Positions 8,179-17,121 of a DNA stretch of 64,000 nt are shown piece by piece. A program made the position numbers and the translations under genes. The DNA comes from Mesorhizobium mediterraneum (GTDB taxonomy: Bacteria > Pseudomonadota > Alphaproteobacteria > Rhizobiales > Rhizobiaceae): assembly GCF_002284565.1 (NCBI RefSeq), contig NZ_NPKI01000046.1, forward strand, positions 1-64,000. Direction: 5' to 3'. A model generated the notes under the pieces. The model saw only the letters and a list, made by a program, of their open reading frames with translations. It was not told where the DNA came from and searched no databases. How positions within the stretch are numbered: position 1 is the first letter of the stretch; the number at the start of each line of letters is the position of its first letter.

Positions 8179-9429
8179 TCACCCTATCGTGGCGTCGTCC
8201 TCGATCTTCCTCGCTTCCTTCATGTTGGGAAGAAAAACCGTCAGCAGCCCGAGCAGCGGCAAATACGAGCAGACCTGAAAGACGAAATCGATGCCTTTCA
8301 TGTCGGCGACGACGCCGAGCACGGCGGCGGCGATGCCGCCCATGCCGAAGGCGAAGCCGAAGAAGATGCCGGCGATCATGCCGACGCGACCCGGCACCAG
8401 TTCCTGGGCGAAGACGACGATGTTCGAGAAGGCCGAGGACAGGATCAGGCCGATCAGCACGGTCAGCACCATCGTCCATTCGAAATTGGCGTAGGGCAGG
8501 GCCAGCGTGAAGGGCAGGACACCGACGATCGAGAACCAGATCATCGGCTTCTGTCCGTAGCGGTCGCCGAACGGGCCGCCGAGCAGGATACCCAGCGCCG
8601 AGGCGCCGAGGAACAGGAACAGCATGACCTGCGACATCTGCACCGAAACGCCGAATTTATCGATGGCGTAGAAGGTGTAGTAGCTGGCGAGGCTGGCGAC
8701 GTAGGCGTTCTTGGTCAGCACCAGCAAGGTCAGCACCGCCAGCGCGCCCATCACCTTGCGGCGCGGAAAGGGCGAGACGAAACTCGCCGCCTTGCGGTTG
8801 GCGAGCGAGGCGCGAAGACGGCTGTACCAGCCGCCGACCCGCCACAGCACGATGATGCCGATCAGCGAGCCGACGGCAAACCACGCTATGCTGGTCTGGC
8901 CGAAGGGCACGACGATGAAGGCAGCCAGCAGCGGCCCTATGGCTTGGCCGAGATTGCCGCCGACCTGGAACAGCGATTGCGCCAGGCCGAACCTGCCGCC
9001 CGAGGCGAAACGGGCGATGCGCGAGGATTCCGGGTGAAAGATCGCCGAACCGATGCCGATCAGCGACGCGCCGATCAGTAGCAGCGAATAATGTCCGGCA
9101 TAGGCCAGCACGATCAGGCCGATCAGCGAGGCCGCCATGCCGTAAGGCAGCGAATAGGGCATCGGCCGCTTGTCGGTGACCATGCCGATCAGCGGCTGCA
9201 GCAATGAGGCCGTCACCTGGAAGGTGAAGGTCAAAAGGCCGATCTGCCAGAAATCGAGGCCGTAATTGTCCTTCAGCAGCGGATAGATGGCCGACAGCAG
9301 CGACTGCATGATGTCGTTGACACAGTGGCAGAAGCTCACCGCAAGAATGACGGTGAAGGCCGTCGCTTGCGCCGAAGTGTGGCTGGCCGTCGCAGGGGTG
9401 GCGACGGTGGTGGCTGTCGTGTCGGTCAA
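8179..9429 (-). CDS. MFS exporter, fosmidomycin-resistance-like
   Basis: This 416-residue major facilitator has 12 predicted membrane helices. The N-terminal half (HCVNDIMQSLLSAIYPLLK, then GLDFWQIGLLTFTFQVTASL) matches the Fsr fosmidomycin-resistance group, which exports small anionic or drug-like molecules by proton antiport. The start is a TTG at 9429, preceded by GGAG at a six-base spacing; a nearby ATG is out of frame. It is divergent from an AraC gene that probably controls it. The true substrate cannot be read from sequence. Confidence 0.88.
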   Translation of the reverse strand: MTDTTATTVATPATASHTSAQATAFTVILAVSFCHCVNDIMQSLLSAIYPLLKDNYGLDFWQIGLLTFTFQVTASLLQPLIGMVTDKRPMPYSLPYGMAASLIGLIVLAYAGHYSLLLIGASLIGIGSAIFHPESSRIARFASGGRFGLAQSLFQVGGNLGQAIGPLLAAFIVVPFGQTSIAWFAVGSLIGIIVLWRVGGWYSRLRASLANRKAASFVSPFPRRKVMGALAVLTLLVLTKNAYVASLASYYTFYAIDKFGVSVQMSQVMLFLFLGASALGILLGGPFGDRYGQKPMIWFSIVGVLPFTLALPYANFEWTMVLTVLIGLILSSAFSNIVVFAQELVPGRVGMIAGIFFGFAFGMGGIAAAVLGVVADMKGIDFVFQVCSYLPLLGLLTVFLPNMKEARKIEDDATIG

Positions 9430-9552
9430 GGCATGCTCCGTGGACTTTTTGGCGGGCGCTCCCGCAGGCGTAGCCGGTTGCCTTATAAGTCACTTGCCGG
9501 GCGACTTCTTTCGTGGTTTGGTCCAATAGTTTCGCGAGTGGGCCATTACCCA

Positions 9553-10437
9553 ATGCCGCACGGCAATGAAATCTTCAAAGCTGGCGACAGCGATCTCGGG
9601 CAGTTGCATGAGCGCCGCTGGCAGTGGCTGGAGCAGGCCGTCGGGCCAGCGGTGGCCCTGCCGACCGAATACCCCGACGGCTACCATGTGCCGCGGCACC
9701 GCCATAGCCGCAGCCAGTTGCTGCATGCGCTTGTCGGCGTGGTTCTGGTGACGACGCGACATGGGCGCTGGATGGTGCCGCCCGATCATGCCATGTGGAT
9801 TCCCGCCGGCACCGAGCATTCCGTCGAGATGCTTGGCGACGTCAGCATGCGTTCGGTCTATGTGATGCCGGAGGCGATCCCCGGGTTGCCTGAAGGGCTG
9901 CGGGTCGTCGGCGTCACCGACCTCATGCATAGCCTGATCGTGGAATCGGAAAAGCTGCCACAGGGCGGCGAACTGGAAGGGCGCGGCGGGCTGATCATGA
10001 GCCTCCTGCTGCATGAAATCCCGAACCTGCCGGAACGGCCGCTCGGCCTGCCTTTTCCTTCAGATCCAAGGCTTGCGGCGCTGTGCCGGCGCTTCGTCGC
10101 AGCACCCTCGCCGCATGCGACGATCGACGAATGGGCCGATATCGTCGGCATGAGCCGGCGTTCCTTCACCCGTTCCTTTCATCGCCAGACTGGATTGTCG
10201 CTATCGACGTGGCGCCAGCAGGCCTGCCTGTTCGCGGCCTTGCCGCGGCTGGCGGACGGCGAGCCGATCACCAGGGTGGCGCTTGATCTCGGCTATGACA
10301 GCGTGCCGGCCTTCATCACTATGTTCAAGCGCATGCTGGGAGCATCGCCGCGCGGCTATATGCGCGGCGCGCGGGATGCCGGCGAAGGCGTTCGCCGGCC
10401 CAATGTGCCGGCGCGGCTGGAAGGTCCTGTAGCCTAG
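9553..10437 (+). CDS. AraC-family regulator with cupin domain
   Basis: This 294-residue protein has an N-terminal cupin (VPRHRHSRSQLLHAL, about residues 45-60) and a C-terminal pair of AraC helix-turn-helix motifs (WADIVGMSRRSFTRSFHRQT and VALDLGYDSVPAFITMFKRM). I chose the ATG at 9553 because earlier in-frame codons lie inside the divergent MFS gene. It is the likely activator or repressor of that exporter, with its binding region at 9430-9552. Confidence 0.9.
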   Translation: MPHGNEIFKAGDSDLGQLHERRWQWLEQAVGPAVALPTEYPDGYHVPRHRHSRSQLLHALVGVVLVTTRHGRWMVPPDHAMWIPAGTEHSVEMLGDVSMRSVYVMPEAIPGLPEGLRVVGVTDLMHSLIVESEKLPQGGELEGRGGLIMSLLLHEIPNLPERPLGLPFPSDPRLAALCRRFVAAPSPHATIDEWADIVGMSRRSFTRSFHRQTGLSLSTWRQQACLFAALPRLADGEPITRVALDLGYDSVPAFITMFKRMLGASPRGYMRGARDAGEGVRRPNVPARLEGPVA

Positions 10438-10518
10438 GAGCGGCGCGCCCGATGGTGGGCTTTGATACGTGCGAGAGCATCCCTATCGAGGGCTGAAAAT
10501 CGTTTCGTGGTCGGTGCG

Positions 10519-11454
10519 CTAGTCGAACAGGCTCGACACCGATTCCTCGGTCGCCGTGCGCGAGATCGCCTCACCCATCAGGTCGGCGATGGAGATGACG
10601 CGGATGTTGCTGGTGTCGAGCACCGCCTGGGTCGGCTGGATGGAATCTGTAATGACCAGTTCCTGCAGCTTCGAGGCGCCGATGCGGGCGATGGCGCCGC
10701 CGGACAAAACGCCGTGGGTGGTATAGGCGGTGACGCTGGTGGCGCCGCCGGCAAGCAGCGCATCGGCCGCATTGCACAAGGTGCCGCCCGAATCGATGAT
10801 GTCGTCGATCAGCAGGCAATCCTTGCCGCGCACGTCGCCGATGACGTTCATGACTTCCGATTCACCGGGGCGCTCGCGACGCTTGTCGACGATGGCAAGC
10901 TGGGCATCGATGCGCTTGGCGAGCGCACGGGCGCGGACCACGCCACCGACATCCGGCGACACGACCATGACATTGGCAAGCTGCTTGTATTTCGCCTTCA
11001 CGTCGCGGGCCATGACCGGCACTGAAAACAGATTGTCGGTCGGGATGTCGAAAAAGCCCTGGATCTGGCCAGCATGGAGATCCAGCGTCAGCACGCGATC
11101 GACGCCCGCCCGCGTGATCATGTTGGCGACCAGCTTGGCCGAGATCGGCGTGCGGCCCGAGGCGCGGCGGTCTTGCCTGGCGTAGCCGAAATAGGGAATG
11201 ACCGCCGTAATGCGCTTGGCCGATGAGCGCATGAAGGCATCGATCATGATGAGCAGTTCCATCAGGTGATCGTTGGTCGGGAACGAGGTGGACTGCAGGA
11301 CGAAGACATCCTCGCCGCGCACATTTTCCTGGATCTCGACGAAGATCTCCTGATCGGCGAAGCGCCTGACGCTGGCTTTGCCCAGCGGGATGTTGAGATA
11401 GCGGGCGACCGCTTCGGCCAGCACTCTGTTGGAATTGCCCGCGAAAAGCTTCAT
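10519..11454 (-). CDS. prs: Ribose-phosphate pyrophosphokinase
   Basis: This 311-residue enzyme makes PRPP from ribose 5-phosphate and ATP for nucleotide, His and Trp synthesis. Conserved blocks are the ATP-binding FADQEIFVEIQENVRG, the flexible-loop region GYARQDRRASGRTPISAK, TLDLHAGQIQGFFDIP, and the PRPP motif DDIIDSGGTLCNAA. The length is standard. It is followed by a lipoprotein-like gene upstream on the same strand. The break between prs and rplY is filled by accessory genes. Confidence 0.97.
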   Translation of the reverse strand: MKLFAGNSNRVLAEAVARYLNIPLGKASVRRFADQEIFVEIQENVRGEDVFVLQSTSFPTNDHLMELLIMIDAFMRSSAKRITAVIPYFGYARQDRRASGRTPISAKLVANMITRAGVDRVLTLDLHAGQIQGFFDIPTDNLFSVPVMARDVKAKYKQLANVMVVSPDVGGVVRARALAKRIDAQLAIVDKRRERPGESEVMNVIGDVRGKDCLLIDDIIDSGGTLCNAADALLAGGATSVTAYTTHGVLSGGAIARIGASKLQELVITDSIQPTQAVLDTSNIRVISIADLMGEAISRTATEESVSSLFD

Positions 11455-11609
11455 GCACCGTTCCTGGTGAAGGATGGAGACTCTGGCAGACTCTCTTGAG
11501 CCTCTTAAGTCGGGCTTTTAGCGGCCCGTGCCGGTATTGCAAGCGTCGTGATCGGGAATCCGCCGGCTAATCTCAATAAACGTTTACGGCGAGGGCAGCC
11601 TGCAACGTG

Positions 11610-12212
11610 TCAGCCCGCCTGACCGCCAAGCCATGTGGCAAACTGGTCGATCGTCTGATCGGCGATCGCCTGCATGGTCTCCGGCGCGACAGCAGCCCAG
11701 CCTTCGCCACCATTGACCGACGGCGCCTTCTGCTGGCCGTTGATGCGATGCAGCCGGTTGCCTGCCGGGTCATAGACGTCCCAGACATAGATGACGGTGG
11801 TATCCTTACCTTCCGACATCGTCGAGAAATAGCCTTTCAGCACGTGCGTTGGGGTCTGCCCGGCGCTGCCTGCCAAGATGATGCCGCGCTGCTTGGCTCG
11901 CGTCTGAAGCTCCGCGGTCAACGGTGTGGCGGCTTCTACCGACGCGCCGACGATCGGCGCCACCTGCAGGCGGGTTCGTGCGATGACGGCGGCGCTTTTT
12001 GCGGGCGGCACGGTCGTGGTTGCGGGCTGTGCAGGGGCGGAAGGTTGTGCCGTCGCGGAAGGCTGCGGTGCTGCAGCCGTGCCGGCTGCGGGCACGGCCT
12101 GTGTCGACTGCGGGGCTATGGCCGAGGGTTCGAGAACGTCCTTCGCATTGGTGCAGGCGGCCAACGCCAGCGCCGCGAGCAATGACACGGTCGTCACATG
12201 CGATCGCCTCAT
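11610..12212 (-). CDS. Putative lipoprotein of unknown function
   Basis: This 200-residue protein begins with a typical lipoprotein signal (MRRSHVTTVSLLAALALAAC) with the lipobox LAAC and Cys20. A Pro/Ala/Thr/Gln-rich linker follows to about residue 75. The rest is a compact domain (ARTRLQVAPIVGASVEAATP, then VIYVWDVYDPAGNRLHRING). I prefer the ATG at 12212 to a TTG at 12221. It was probably lipidated by Lgt and attached to a cell membrane. Similar conserved lipoproteins occur in rhizobia; I cannot assign a function. Confidence 0.75.
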   Translation of the reverse strand: MRRSHVTTVSLLAALALAACTNAKDVLEPSAIAPQSTQAVPAAGTAAAPQPSATAQPSAPAQPATTTVPPAKSAAVIARTRLQVAPIVGASVEAATPLTAELQTRAKQRGIILAGSAGQTPTHVLKGYFSTMSEGKDTTVIYVWDVYDPAGNRLHRINGQQKAPSVNGGEGWAAVAPETMQAIADQTIDQFATWLGGQAG

Positions 12213-12266
12213 TTGCCTCAAAACTCCTTGGCGATGAACGCCCTTTGAATCCCTATCATTATGGAT

Positions 12267-13418
12267 TCACTGCACGATCAAGTCGAGATCATGGCGGGAC
12301 AGCGGCTTCGGCTGCGATTCGGTCGTCAGATAGGTGCGGCCAAGCGTCATCGCGGTCTCGGTTTCGGAGTCCATGATGATCATGTGGGCGAACAGCGTCA
12401 TGTTTGGCGCGATGGGCTCGGGATTGCCCTGATAAAACATCGGCATGTCCATCCATGACGGAGTGAAGCGGGCGCCGAGCGAATAACCGCAGGCATTGAG
12501 ACGGTGCTTGGTCAAATTGTGCGCCTCGAGTGTGCGGGCATGCGCGTCGAACACATCGCCGAAGGTATTTCCGGGCGTCATCGCCTTCTCGACGGCCAGA
12601 AGCGCGGCGCGCGCCGCATCGAACAGTTCCTGGTGACGTTTCGACACTTTGCCGGTCAGCACCGTGCGCATCATCGCCGCATGATAGTGGTGGAAGACGC
12701 CGGCCCATTCGAGCGTCAGCTGGTCGTTCTTGGTCAGCTTGCGGCGGCCGGCCTTGTAGCGGCAAAGCAGTGCGTCCACCCCCGAGCCGATGATGAACTC
12801 ATTGGCCGGATAGTCGCCGCCACCAGCAAAGATTGCGCCCTGCATGGCGGCAAGGATCAAGGCTTCGTCGCCACCCTGCTTGATCAGTGGCAGGGCCGCG
12901 TCCAGCGCGTCGTCAGCGAGGCTCGCGGCCTTTTCCGCCTTGGCGATCTCGGCCGGGCTCTTGAACAGGCGCAGCCGGCTCACGATGCCGGAAGCGTCGG
13001 CGATCTGGCCAAAGGTTTGCAATTGTTCGTCCAGGCGCCGGCCATTGTAGGCGGTCAGGCCGTGGGTGTCGTATTCGACGCCGATGCGGGCGCCGAGCAG
13101 GTCGAGGTCGTTGAGCAAATTGCGCAGGTCAATCGCCGGATTGGCGCCGTCGCGGTCGGTCCACAGCACGATGTTGTCGATGATCGAGGTGTGGCGCGCC
13201 TGGCGCAGATCGGCCGAGCGCGTCAGCAGGATCATCGAACCGTCTGCCTTCACCACCAGGCACTGGAAGAAGCAGAAGCCGAACGTATCGTAGCCGGTCA
13301 GCCAGTACATGCTCTCCTGCGCAAACAGCAGGACGGCATCGAGCTTCTTTTCGGCGATCTCGATCATCAGCCGATCGCGCCGCGCGTCAAATTCCGACCG
13401 TTCGAAATGCAGCGCCAT
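12267..13418 (-). CDS. Creatinase-like M24 protein lacking metal ligands
   Basis: This 383-residue protein has the creatinase N-terminal domain (residues 1-140) and a pita-bread M24 domain. In metallo-aminopeptidases the metal site uses two Asp, one His and two Glu. Here the usual DxG-to-D region reads LEWAGVFHHYHAAMMRT, and the later Glu region reads LFAHMIIMDSETE, so most ligands seem lost. This resembles creatinase and ectoine-hydrolase-type enzymes that act without metal on C-N bonds, rather than a true Xaa-Pro peptidase. It starts one base within the pgeF stop (TAATG), so the two are coupled. Confidence 0.8.
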   Translation of the reverse strand: MALHFERSEFDARRDRLMIEIAEKKLDAVLLFAQESMYWLTGYDTFGFCFFQCLVVKADGSMILLTRSADLRQARHTSIIDNIVLWTDRDGANPAIDLRNLLNDLDLLGARIGVEYDTHGLTAYNGRRLDEQLQTFGQIADASGIVSRLRLFKSPAEIAKAEKAASLADDALDAALPLIKQGGDEALILAAMQGAIFAGGGDYPANEFIIGSGVDALLCRYKAGRRKLTKNDQLTLEWAGVFHHYHAAMMRTVLTGKVSKRHQELFDAARAALLAVEKAMTPGNTFGDVFDAHARTLEAHNLTKHRLNACGYSLGARFTPSWMDMPMFYQGNPEPIAPNMTLFAHMIIMDSETETAMTLGRTYLTTESQPKPLSRHDLDLIVQ

Positions 13419-14212
13419 TATTCTGTCTCCAAAACGATTGCCGAAATCTGCCGCCCGTAATCCGGCTCGTTGCGATGCGTGGTGCGCCGGTAGGAATAGA
13501 ACAGATCCTCCTCGGCGTAGGTGCAGCGGCTAAGCCCGTCGGCGGTGACGCCAGCCCGGCTTAGCCGATCGACCGTATAGAGGTTCAGGTCGAACATTGC
13601 ATGTCCCGACTTCGCCGACGGCGCGAAGTAGCGGATGTTGTTGGCATCGGCCTCGACGAAGCGGGCGACGAATTCCGCCCCGACCTCATAGTTTTCTGGG
13701 CCGATGGAAGGACCGAGAACGGCGACGATGCGCTCGCGCCGGGCGCCGAGGCCTTCCATCGCTGCAATGGTATTTTCCAGCACGCCTGACAAGGCGCCCT
13801 TCCAGCCGGCATGGGCCGCACCGATGATACGCGCCTCCACATCGGCGAACAGGACCGGTCCGCAATCGGCGGTCGAGGCGCCGACGGCGATGCCCGGCCG
13901 GTCGGTGACGATGGCGTCGGCCCTTGGCCGCTCGCCGGGAAAAGGCTCCCTGGCGATGACGACGTCGGGCGAATGGATTTGGTGGGCGGTCAAGAGATGG
14001 GTTGAAGGCACGCCCATCCAGTCGGCGACGCGGCGGCGGTTCTCGGCTACCTGCGTCTGGTCGTCGCTCGAGCCGGTGCCGATGTTGAGGCCCTGATAGA
14101 TGCCGCTGGAGACGCCGCCGACGCGGGTGAAATAGCCGTGGCGAATGCCTTGCGCCCGCGCCTTCTCCAGCAAGTGCGACCGAACGGGATCCGGTTTGGT
14201 CTGATTCAGCAT
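13418..14212 (-). CDS. pgeF: Peptidoglycan editing factor PgeF
   Basis: This 264-residue laccase-domain protein of the YfiH family removes wrongly incorporated residues (such as L-Ser at position 1 of the stem peptide) from peptidoglycan precursors. The zinc-site blocks are HQIHSPDV, STADCGPVLFADVEARIIG, AAHAGWKGAL and GPSIGPENYEVG. Its position in a run with lgt and midA is typical for alphaproteobacteria. It is coupled by a one-base overlap to the creatinase-like gene downstream. Confidence 0.93.
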   Translation of the reverse strand: MLNQTKPDPVRSHLLEKARAQGIRHGYFTRVGGVSSGIYQGLNIGTGSSDDQTQVAENRRRVADWMGVPSTHLLTAHQIHSPDVVIAREPFPGERPRADAIVTDRPGIAVGASTADCGPVLFADVEARIIGAAHAGWKGALSGVLENTIAAMEGLGARRERIVAVLGPSIGPENYEVGAEFVARFVEADANNIRYFAPSAKSGHAMFDLNLYTVDRLSRAGVTADGLSRCTYAEEDLFYSYRRTTHRNEPDYGRQISAIVLETE

Positions 14213-14253
14213 GGCGGCGTTGTTGTCCGTGTGGGCGATTTCGTCAAGCTACA

Positions 14254-14307
14254 GTCCAAAGATGGGCGAAAGTCCAAAGTTGGGCGACAGTCGGAAGTTG
14301 GGAGAGT
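14254..14307. repeat. 18-bp tandem repeat between midA and pgeF
   Basis: Three units occur: agtccaaagatgggcgaa (14254-14271), agtccaaagttgggcgac (14272-14289) and agtcggaagttgggagag (14290-14307). They fill most of the 116-base gap between two genes of the same operon. The 16-bp repeat at 6144 has a similar flavour (ttggcagttt). Confidence 0.85.
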
Positions 14308-14328
14308 GGGAGAGGCGGCAGCGAAAAG

Positions 14329-15417
14329 TCAATCCGCTGGTGCAAAGGGCGGAACGGCGATTTCGGCAGGCAGGACGGCAAGCACCTTGAAGAGGTCACC
14401 CATGGCTTGCGGGCCGGCGAGGCGCTCGACCTCGCCTGCAATCTTTTCGCGAGCCGCCTCATCGGCATTGGCGCCGAGTTGGCCGGCGCGTTCGAGAAGG
14501 CCCATTTCCACCAGGAATTCGCCTTGCGTGGAGAGATGGGCATCGAGGCCGTGCGCCCGCACAATCGCGGCAAGGGCGGCGAAATCGACATGGGCGGTGA
14601 GATCGGCTTCGCCCGGATTGGCCAGCACATCTTCGTGATCGTGCTTGCGCAAGGCCTGCAACGTGTCGCCGATCCCTGGCCGGAGATAGCCATAGTCGAG
14701 GAATAGGCCAGCGCCACCGAGCTCGGCCAATCGCTCAGCGATGGTCGCCATCAGCGCGGCTCGGGCCGGCGCGACCTCGACAATCGCGCCCTGTGGCGCA
14801 TTTTCGGCGTCGTTCGGCAACAGCGTCGGATCGACCGAGCCGGCGCCGGCGAAGAAGTGCAATTCGTCCGCGCCGTCGAGGCCGATCATCCGTTCGCGCC
14901 AGCCTGTTCCGGCGCGGACGAACTGTCGGATGGGCACAGCGTCAAACAATTCGTTGCCGACGATGAAAAGCGGGGTCTGCGGCAGCGTGCCCGTGCTTTC
15001 GTGCCAACCGATCGTGGCCGGCGTGGCGGCAAGCGTTTGCTTTTGGACATCTATCAGCCGCGGGCTGGTCTCGACCATGGCGAAGGATGCGCCGGCGGTC
15101 AGCGCCGGATCGAGCCGCGAAAGCGTGCGCAGCATGTCCTTCATCAGCGTGCCGCGGCCAGGACCGATCTCGGCGATGGTGACCGGCATCGGCCGGCCGG
15201 TCGCCAGCCAGGCTTCGTAGAGCCAGACAGCGACCAACTCGCCGAACATCTGGCTGATCTCCGGCGCGGTGACGAAGTCGCCGGCAGCCCCGAACGGTTC
15301 GCGCGTCGTATAGTAGCCGTCCTGCGGATCGAACAGGCAAAGCGCCATGTATTGGTTGACCGGGATCGGTCCCGCCGCACCGATCAGCTCGACGATGCGG
15401 GTTTTCAGCCGGGTCAT
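14329..15417 (-). CDS. MidA/NDUFAF7-type SAM-dependent methyltransferase
   Basis: This 362-residue class I methyltransferase belongs to the COG1565 family. The SAM-binding motif is TIAEIGPGRGTLMKDML (about residue 85), preceded by the family hallmark YYTTREPFGAAGDFVTAPEI. The mitochondrial counterpart NDUFAF7 dimethylates an Arg of a complex I subunit during assembly; a similar role here is an inference from family. The ATG at 15417 overlaps the lgt stop (ATGA). A much longer in-frame reading upstream is only lgt in a shifted frame. Confidence 0.92.
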   Translation of the reverse strand: MTRLKTRIVELIGAAGPIPVNQYMALCLFDPQDGYYTTREPFGAAGDFVTAPEISQMFGELVAVWLYEAWLATGRPMPVTIAEIGPGRGTLMKDMLRTLSRLDPALTAGASFAMVETSPRLIDVQKQTLAATPATIGWHESTGTLPQTPLFIVGNELFDAVPIRQFVRAGTGWRERMIGLDGADELHFFAGAGSVDPTLLPNDAENAPQGAIVEVAPARAALMATIAERLAELGGAGLFLDYGYLRPGIGDTLQALRKHDHEDVLANPGEADLTAHVDFAALAAIVRAHGLDAHLSTQGEFLVEMGLLERAGQLGANADEAAREKIAGEVERLAGPQAMGDLFKVLAVLPAEIAVPPFAPAD

Positions 15418-16253
15418 ACCGGCTGGGGCTGTGTTACCGGCTTTGCAGTCGCCATCGCCCAGACGCCGGCAAGCACCATTGGTAGCGACAGCACCATGCC
15501 CATGGTCAGCCAGCCGGTGCCGAGGAGATAGCCGAGCTGCTGATCGGGCTCGCGGAAGAATTCGACGACGATGCGCGAGAGACCGTAGCCGCAAATGAAG
15601 GCGCCGCCGACGAAGCGCGGCGTCTTTAGCTTGAGCCTGGAATGGGTGAGGAAGCGCAGGATCAGGAACAGCACCAGGCCCTCGAGCAGCGCCTCGTAGA
15701 TCTGGCTCGGATGGCGTGCAAATGGGCCGCCATTGGGAAATTCGACCGCCCATGGAACATCGGTCGGCCTGCCCCAGAGTTCGGAGTTGATGAAATTCGC
15801 CATGCGAACGAGGCCAAGGCCGACCGGCACGCCAGCTGCAACCACGTCGAACAGCGACCATGTGCGGATGCCGCGCGACCAGGAAAACAGCGTCATGGCG
15901 AGAATGACGCCGAGCAGGCCGCCATGGAACGACATGCCGCCTTGCCAGACGGCGAGTATATCGAGCGGGTGGGCGATGTAGCGTGGCAGGTCGTAAAACA
16001 GCACGTAGCCAGTGCGTCCGCCAAGCACCACGCCGATGGCCGCCCATACGATGAAGTCGTCGAGATCCTCAGGCTTCATAGGCACGGTGCCGTCGGGCCA
16101 GAGCCTTGCATTGGTGACGAGCCGCTTGGCATACCACCAGGCGAAGAGAATGCCGACGATGTAGCCGACGCCATACCAATGCACCGCCAGCGGTCCGATC
16201 TGGACGATGACCGGGTCAATGTTGGGGAAGGGCAGGGCCGCCAGCGGCAGCAT
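15414..16253 (-). CDS. lgt: Prolipoprotein diacylglyceryl transferase
   Basis: This 279-residue inner-membrane enzyme has about seven helices and adds diacylglycerol to the lipobox Cys of prolipoproteins. The family signature GGLLGVILAMTLFSWSRG and the essential region VRMANFINSELWGRPTD with HPSQIYEALLEG are present. The start is uncertain: a TTG at 16268 has a good GGGAG six bases before it, while the ATG at 16253 gives the usual N-terminus (MLPLAALPFPNIDPV). It heads the lgt-midA-pgeF run and is divergent from a UbiK-like gene. Confidence 0.95.
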   Translation of the reverse strand: MLPLAALPFPNIDPVIVQIGPLAVHWYGVGYIVGILFAWWYAKRLVTNARLWPDGTVPMKPEDLDDFIVWAAIGVVLGGRTGYVLFYDLPRYIAHPLDILAVWQGGMSFHGGLLGVILAMTLFSWSRGIRTWSLFDVVAAGVPVGLGLVRMANFINSELWGRPTDVPWAVEFPNGGPFARHPSQIYEALLEGLVLFLILRFLTHSRLKLKTPRFVGGAFICGYGLSRIVVEFFREPDQQLGYLLGTGWLTMGMVLSLPMVLAGVWAMATAKPVTQPQPV

Positions 16254-16400
16254 AAGATACTCGCTCAACAGGATCTCCCGGTTGCGGATCACGTTCGGGC
16301 GCGGACCATGCGGCAGGGTTTTGGCGGGGTCAAGGCGACGTGGATGCTTGCATTCCGGGTCGCGCGCCACTACGTCAAATCGACCAAGCGAGGATTTGCC

Positions 16401-16703
16401 ATGTCGACCGGACCGAACCGCATTCTCGATGAATTCGCCAAGCTGATGACCGACGCCGCGGGTGCCGCGCAAGGGGTGCGGCGCGAAGTAGAAACCGCTT
16501 TCAAGGGGCAGGCCGAGCGCGTTCTCAACTCGATGGACCTGGTGCAGCGCGAAGAATTCGAGGCCGCACGCGATATGGCGGCGAAGGCCAGGGAAGAAAA
16601 CACCCGCCTTGCTGCGCGCCTCGAAGCGCTTGAGGCAAAGCTCACCGAATTGACCGGGCAGGCCGCGCCTGCGGCTGCGGCAAAGCCCAGATCAAAAAAA
16701 TAA
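16401..16703 (+). CDS. UbiK-family accessory factor (BMFP domain)
   Basis: This 100-residue protein is mostly helical: an amphipathic N-terminal helix (DEFAKLMTDAAGAAQGVRRE), a central VLNSMDLVQREEFEAARDMA segment, and a coiled coil with an Ala/Lys tail. This is the layout of the BMFP/UbiK (YqiC) family, which helps ubiquinone biosynthesis and can bind membranes. The short reading from 16401 is chosen; earlier in-frame sequence overlaps lgt on the other strand. It shares a 147-base divergent promoter region with lgt. Confidence 0.85.
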   Translation: MSTGPNRILDEFAKLMTDAAGAAQGVRREVETAFKGQAERVLNSMDLVQREEFEAARDMAAKAREENTRLAARLEALEAKLTELTGQAAPAAAAKPRSKK

Positions 16704-16998
16704 TCGTTAAACTTTTCCACAAAGCACAATCGCAAAAAGCGCTTTGACGTGAATCGCTTACCGGCATTGCGTGAATCTTCGTGACAGAGGCTTTCCACAT
16801 GCGAATGACGCAGTGCGAAAAATTGGGCTGGTCACGCGACTCCCGATCAATAGACTGAATTTGTTGCATGATTCGAAGCAGGGTCATGCGCCGGGCGGTG
16901 GGGTCCGGTCTGGGGTCTTTGCGTTGACGAAGTCCCGGCCGTCCGAGTTCTAGACAAGATTGTTCGTTGTGTGTGCCCGCGGAGCGTGTGGCGCTCAC
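16704..16998. other. Intergenic stretch without a supported gene
   Basis: No open reading frame here has a family match or a good ribosome binding site on either strand. The stretch is somewhat less GC-rich than its surroundings and probably holds the promoter of ybjN further downstream. The next 94 bases are a repeat. Confidence 0.5.
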
Positions 16999-17092
16999 TA
17001 GAGCGACGTGCGTCCACTTGGACGCACAAAGTACGCTCTAGAACTTTGAACGTTCGCATCGTGCTTTCCGAAAATCGAACCGATTTTCGGGC
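16999..17092. repeat. Type C repeat, copy 1 (about 95 bp)
   Basis: It begins with the hairpin tagagcgacgtgcgtccac...gacgcacaaagtacgctcta and continues with aactttgaacgttcgcatcg, then tgctttccgaaaatcgaacc. A second copy in the opposite orientation lies at 19421-19534. The element ends just before the ybjN ribosome binding site. Confidence 0.85.
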
Positions 17093-17121
17093 CGTTGCGA
17101 AGGAACGACAGGAAGCATTCC

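Noticed and set aside
14329..16047. A 572-codon minus-strand reading that would extend midA.
   Set aside because: The extra 210 codons are lgt in a shifted frame. The true midA start overlaps the lgt stop as ATGA.
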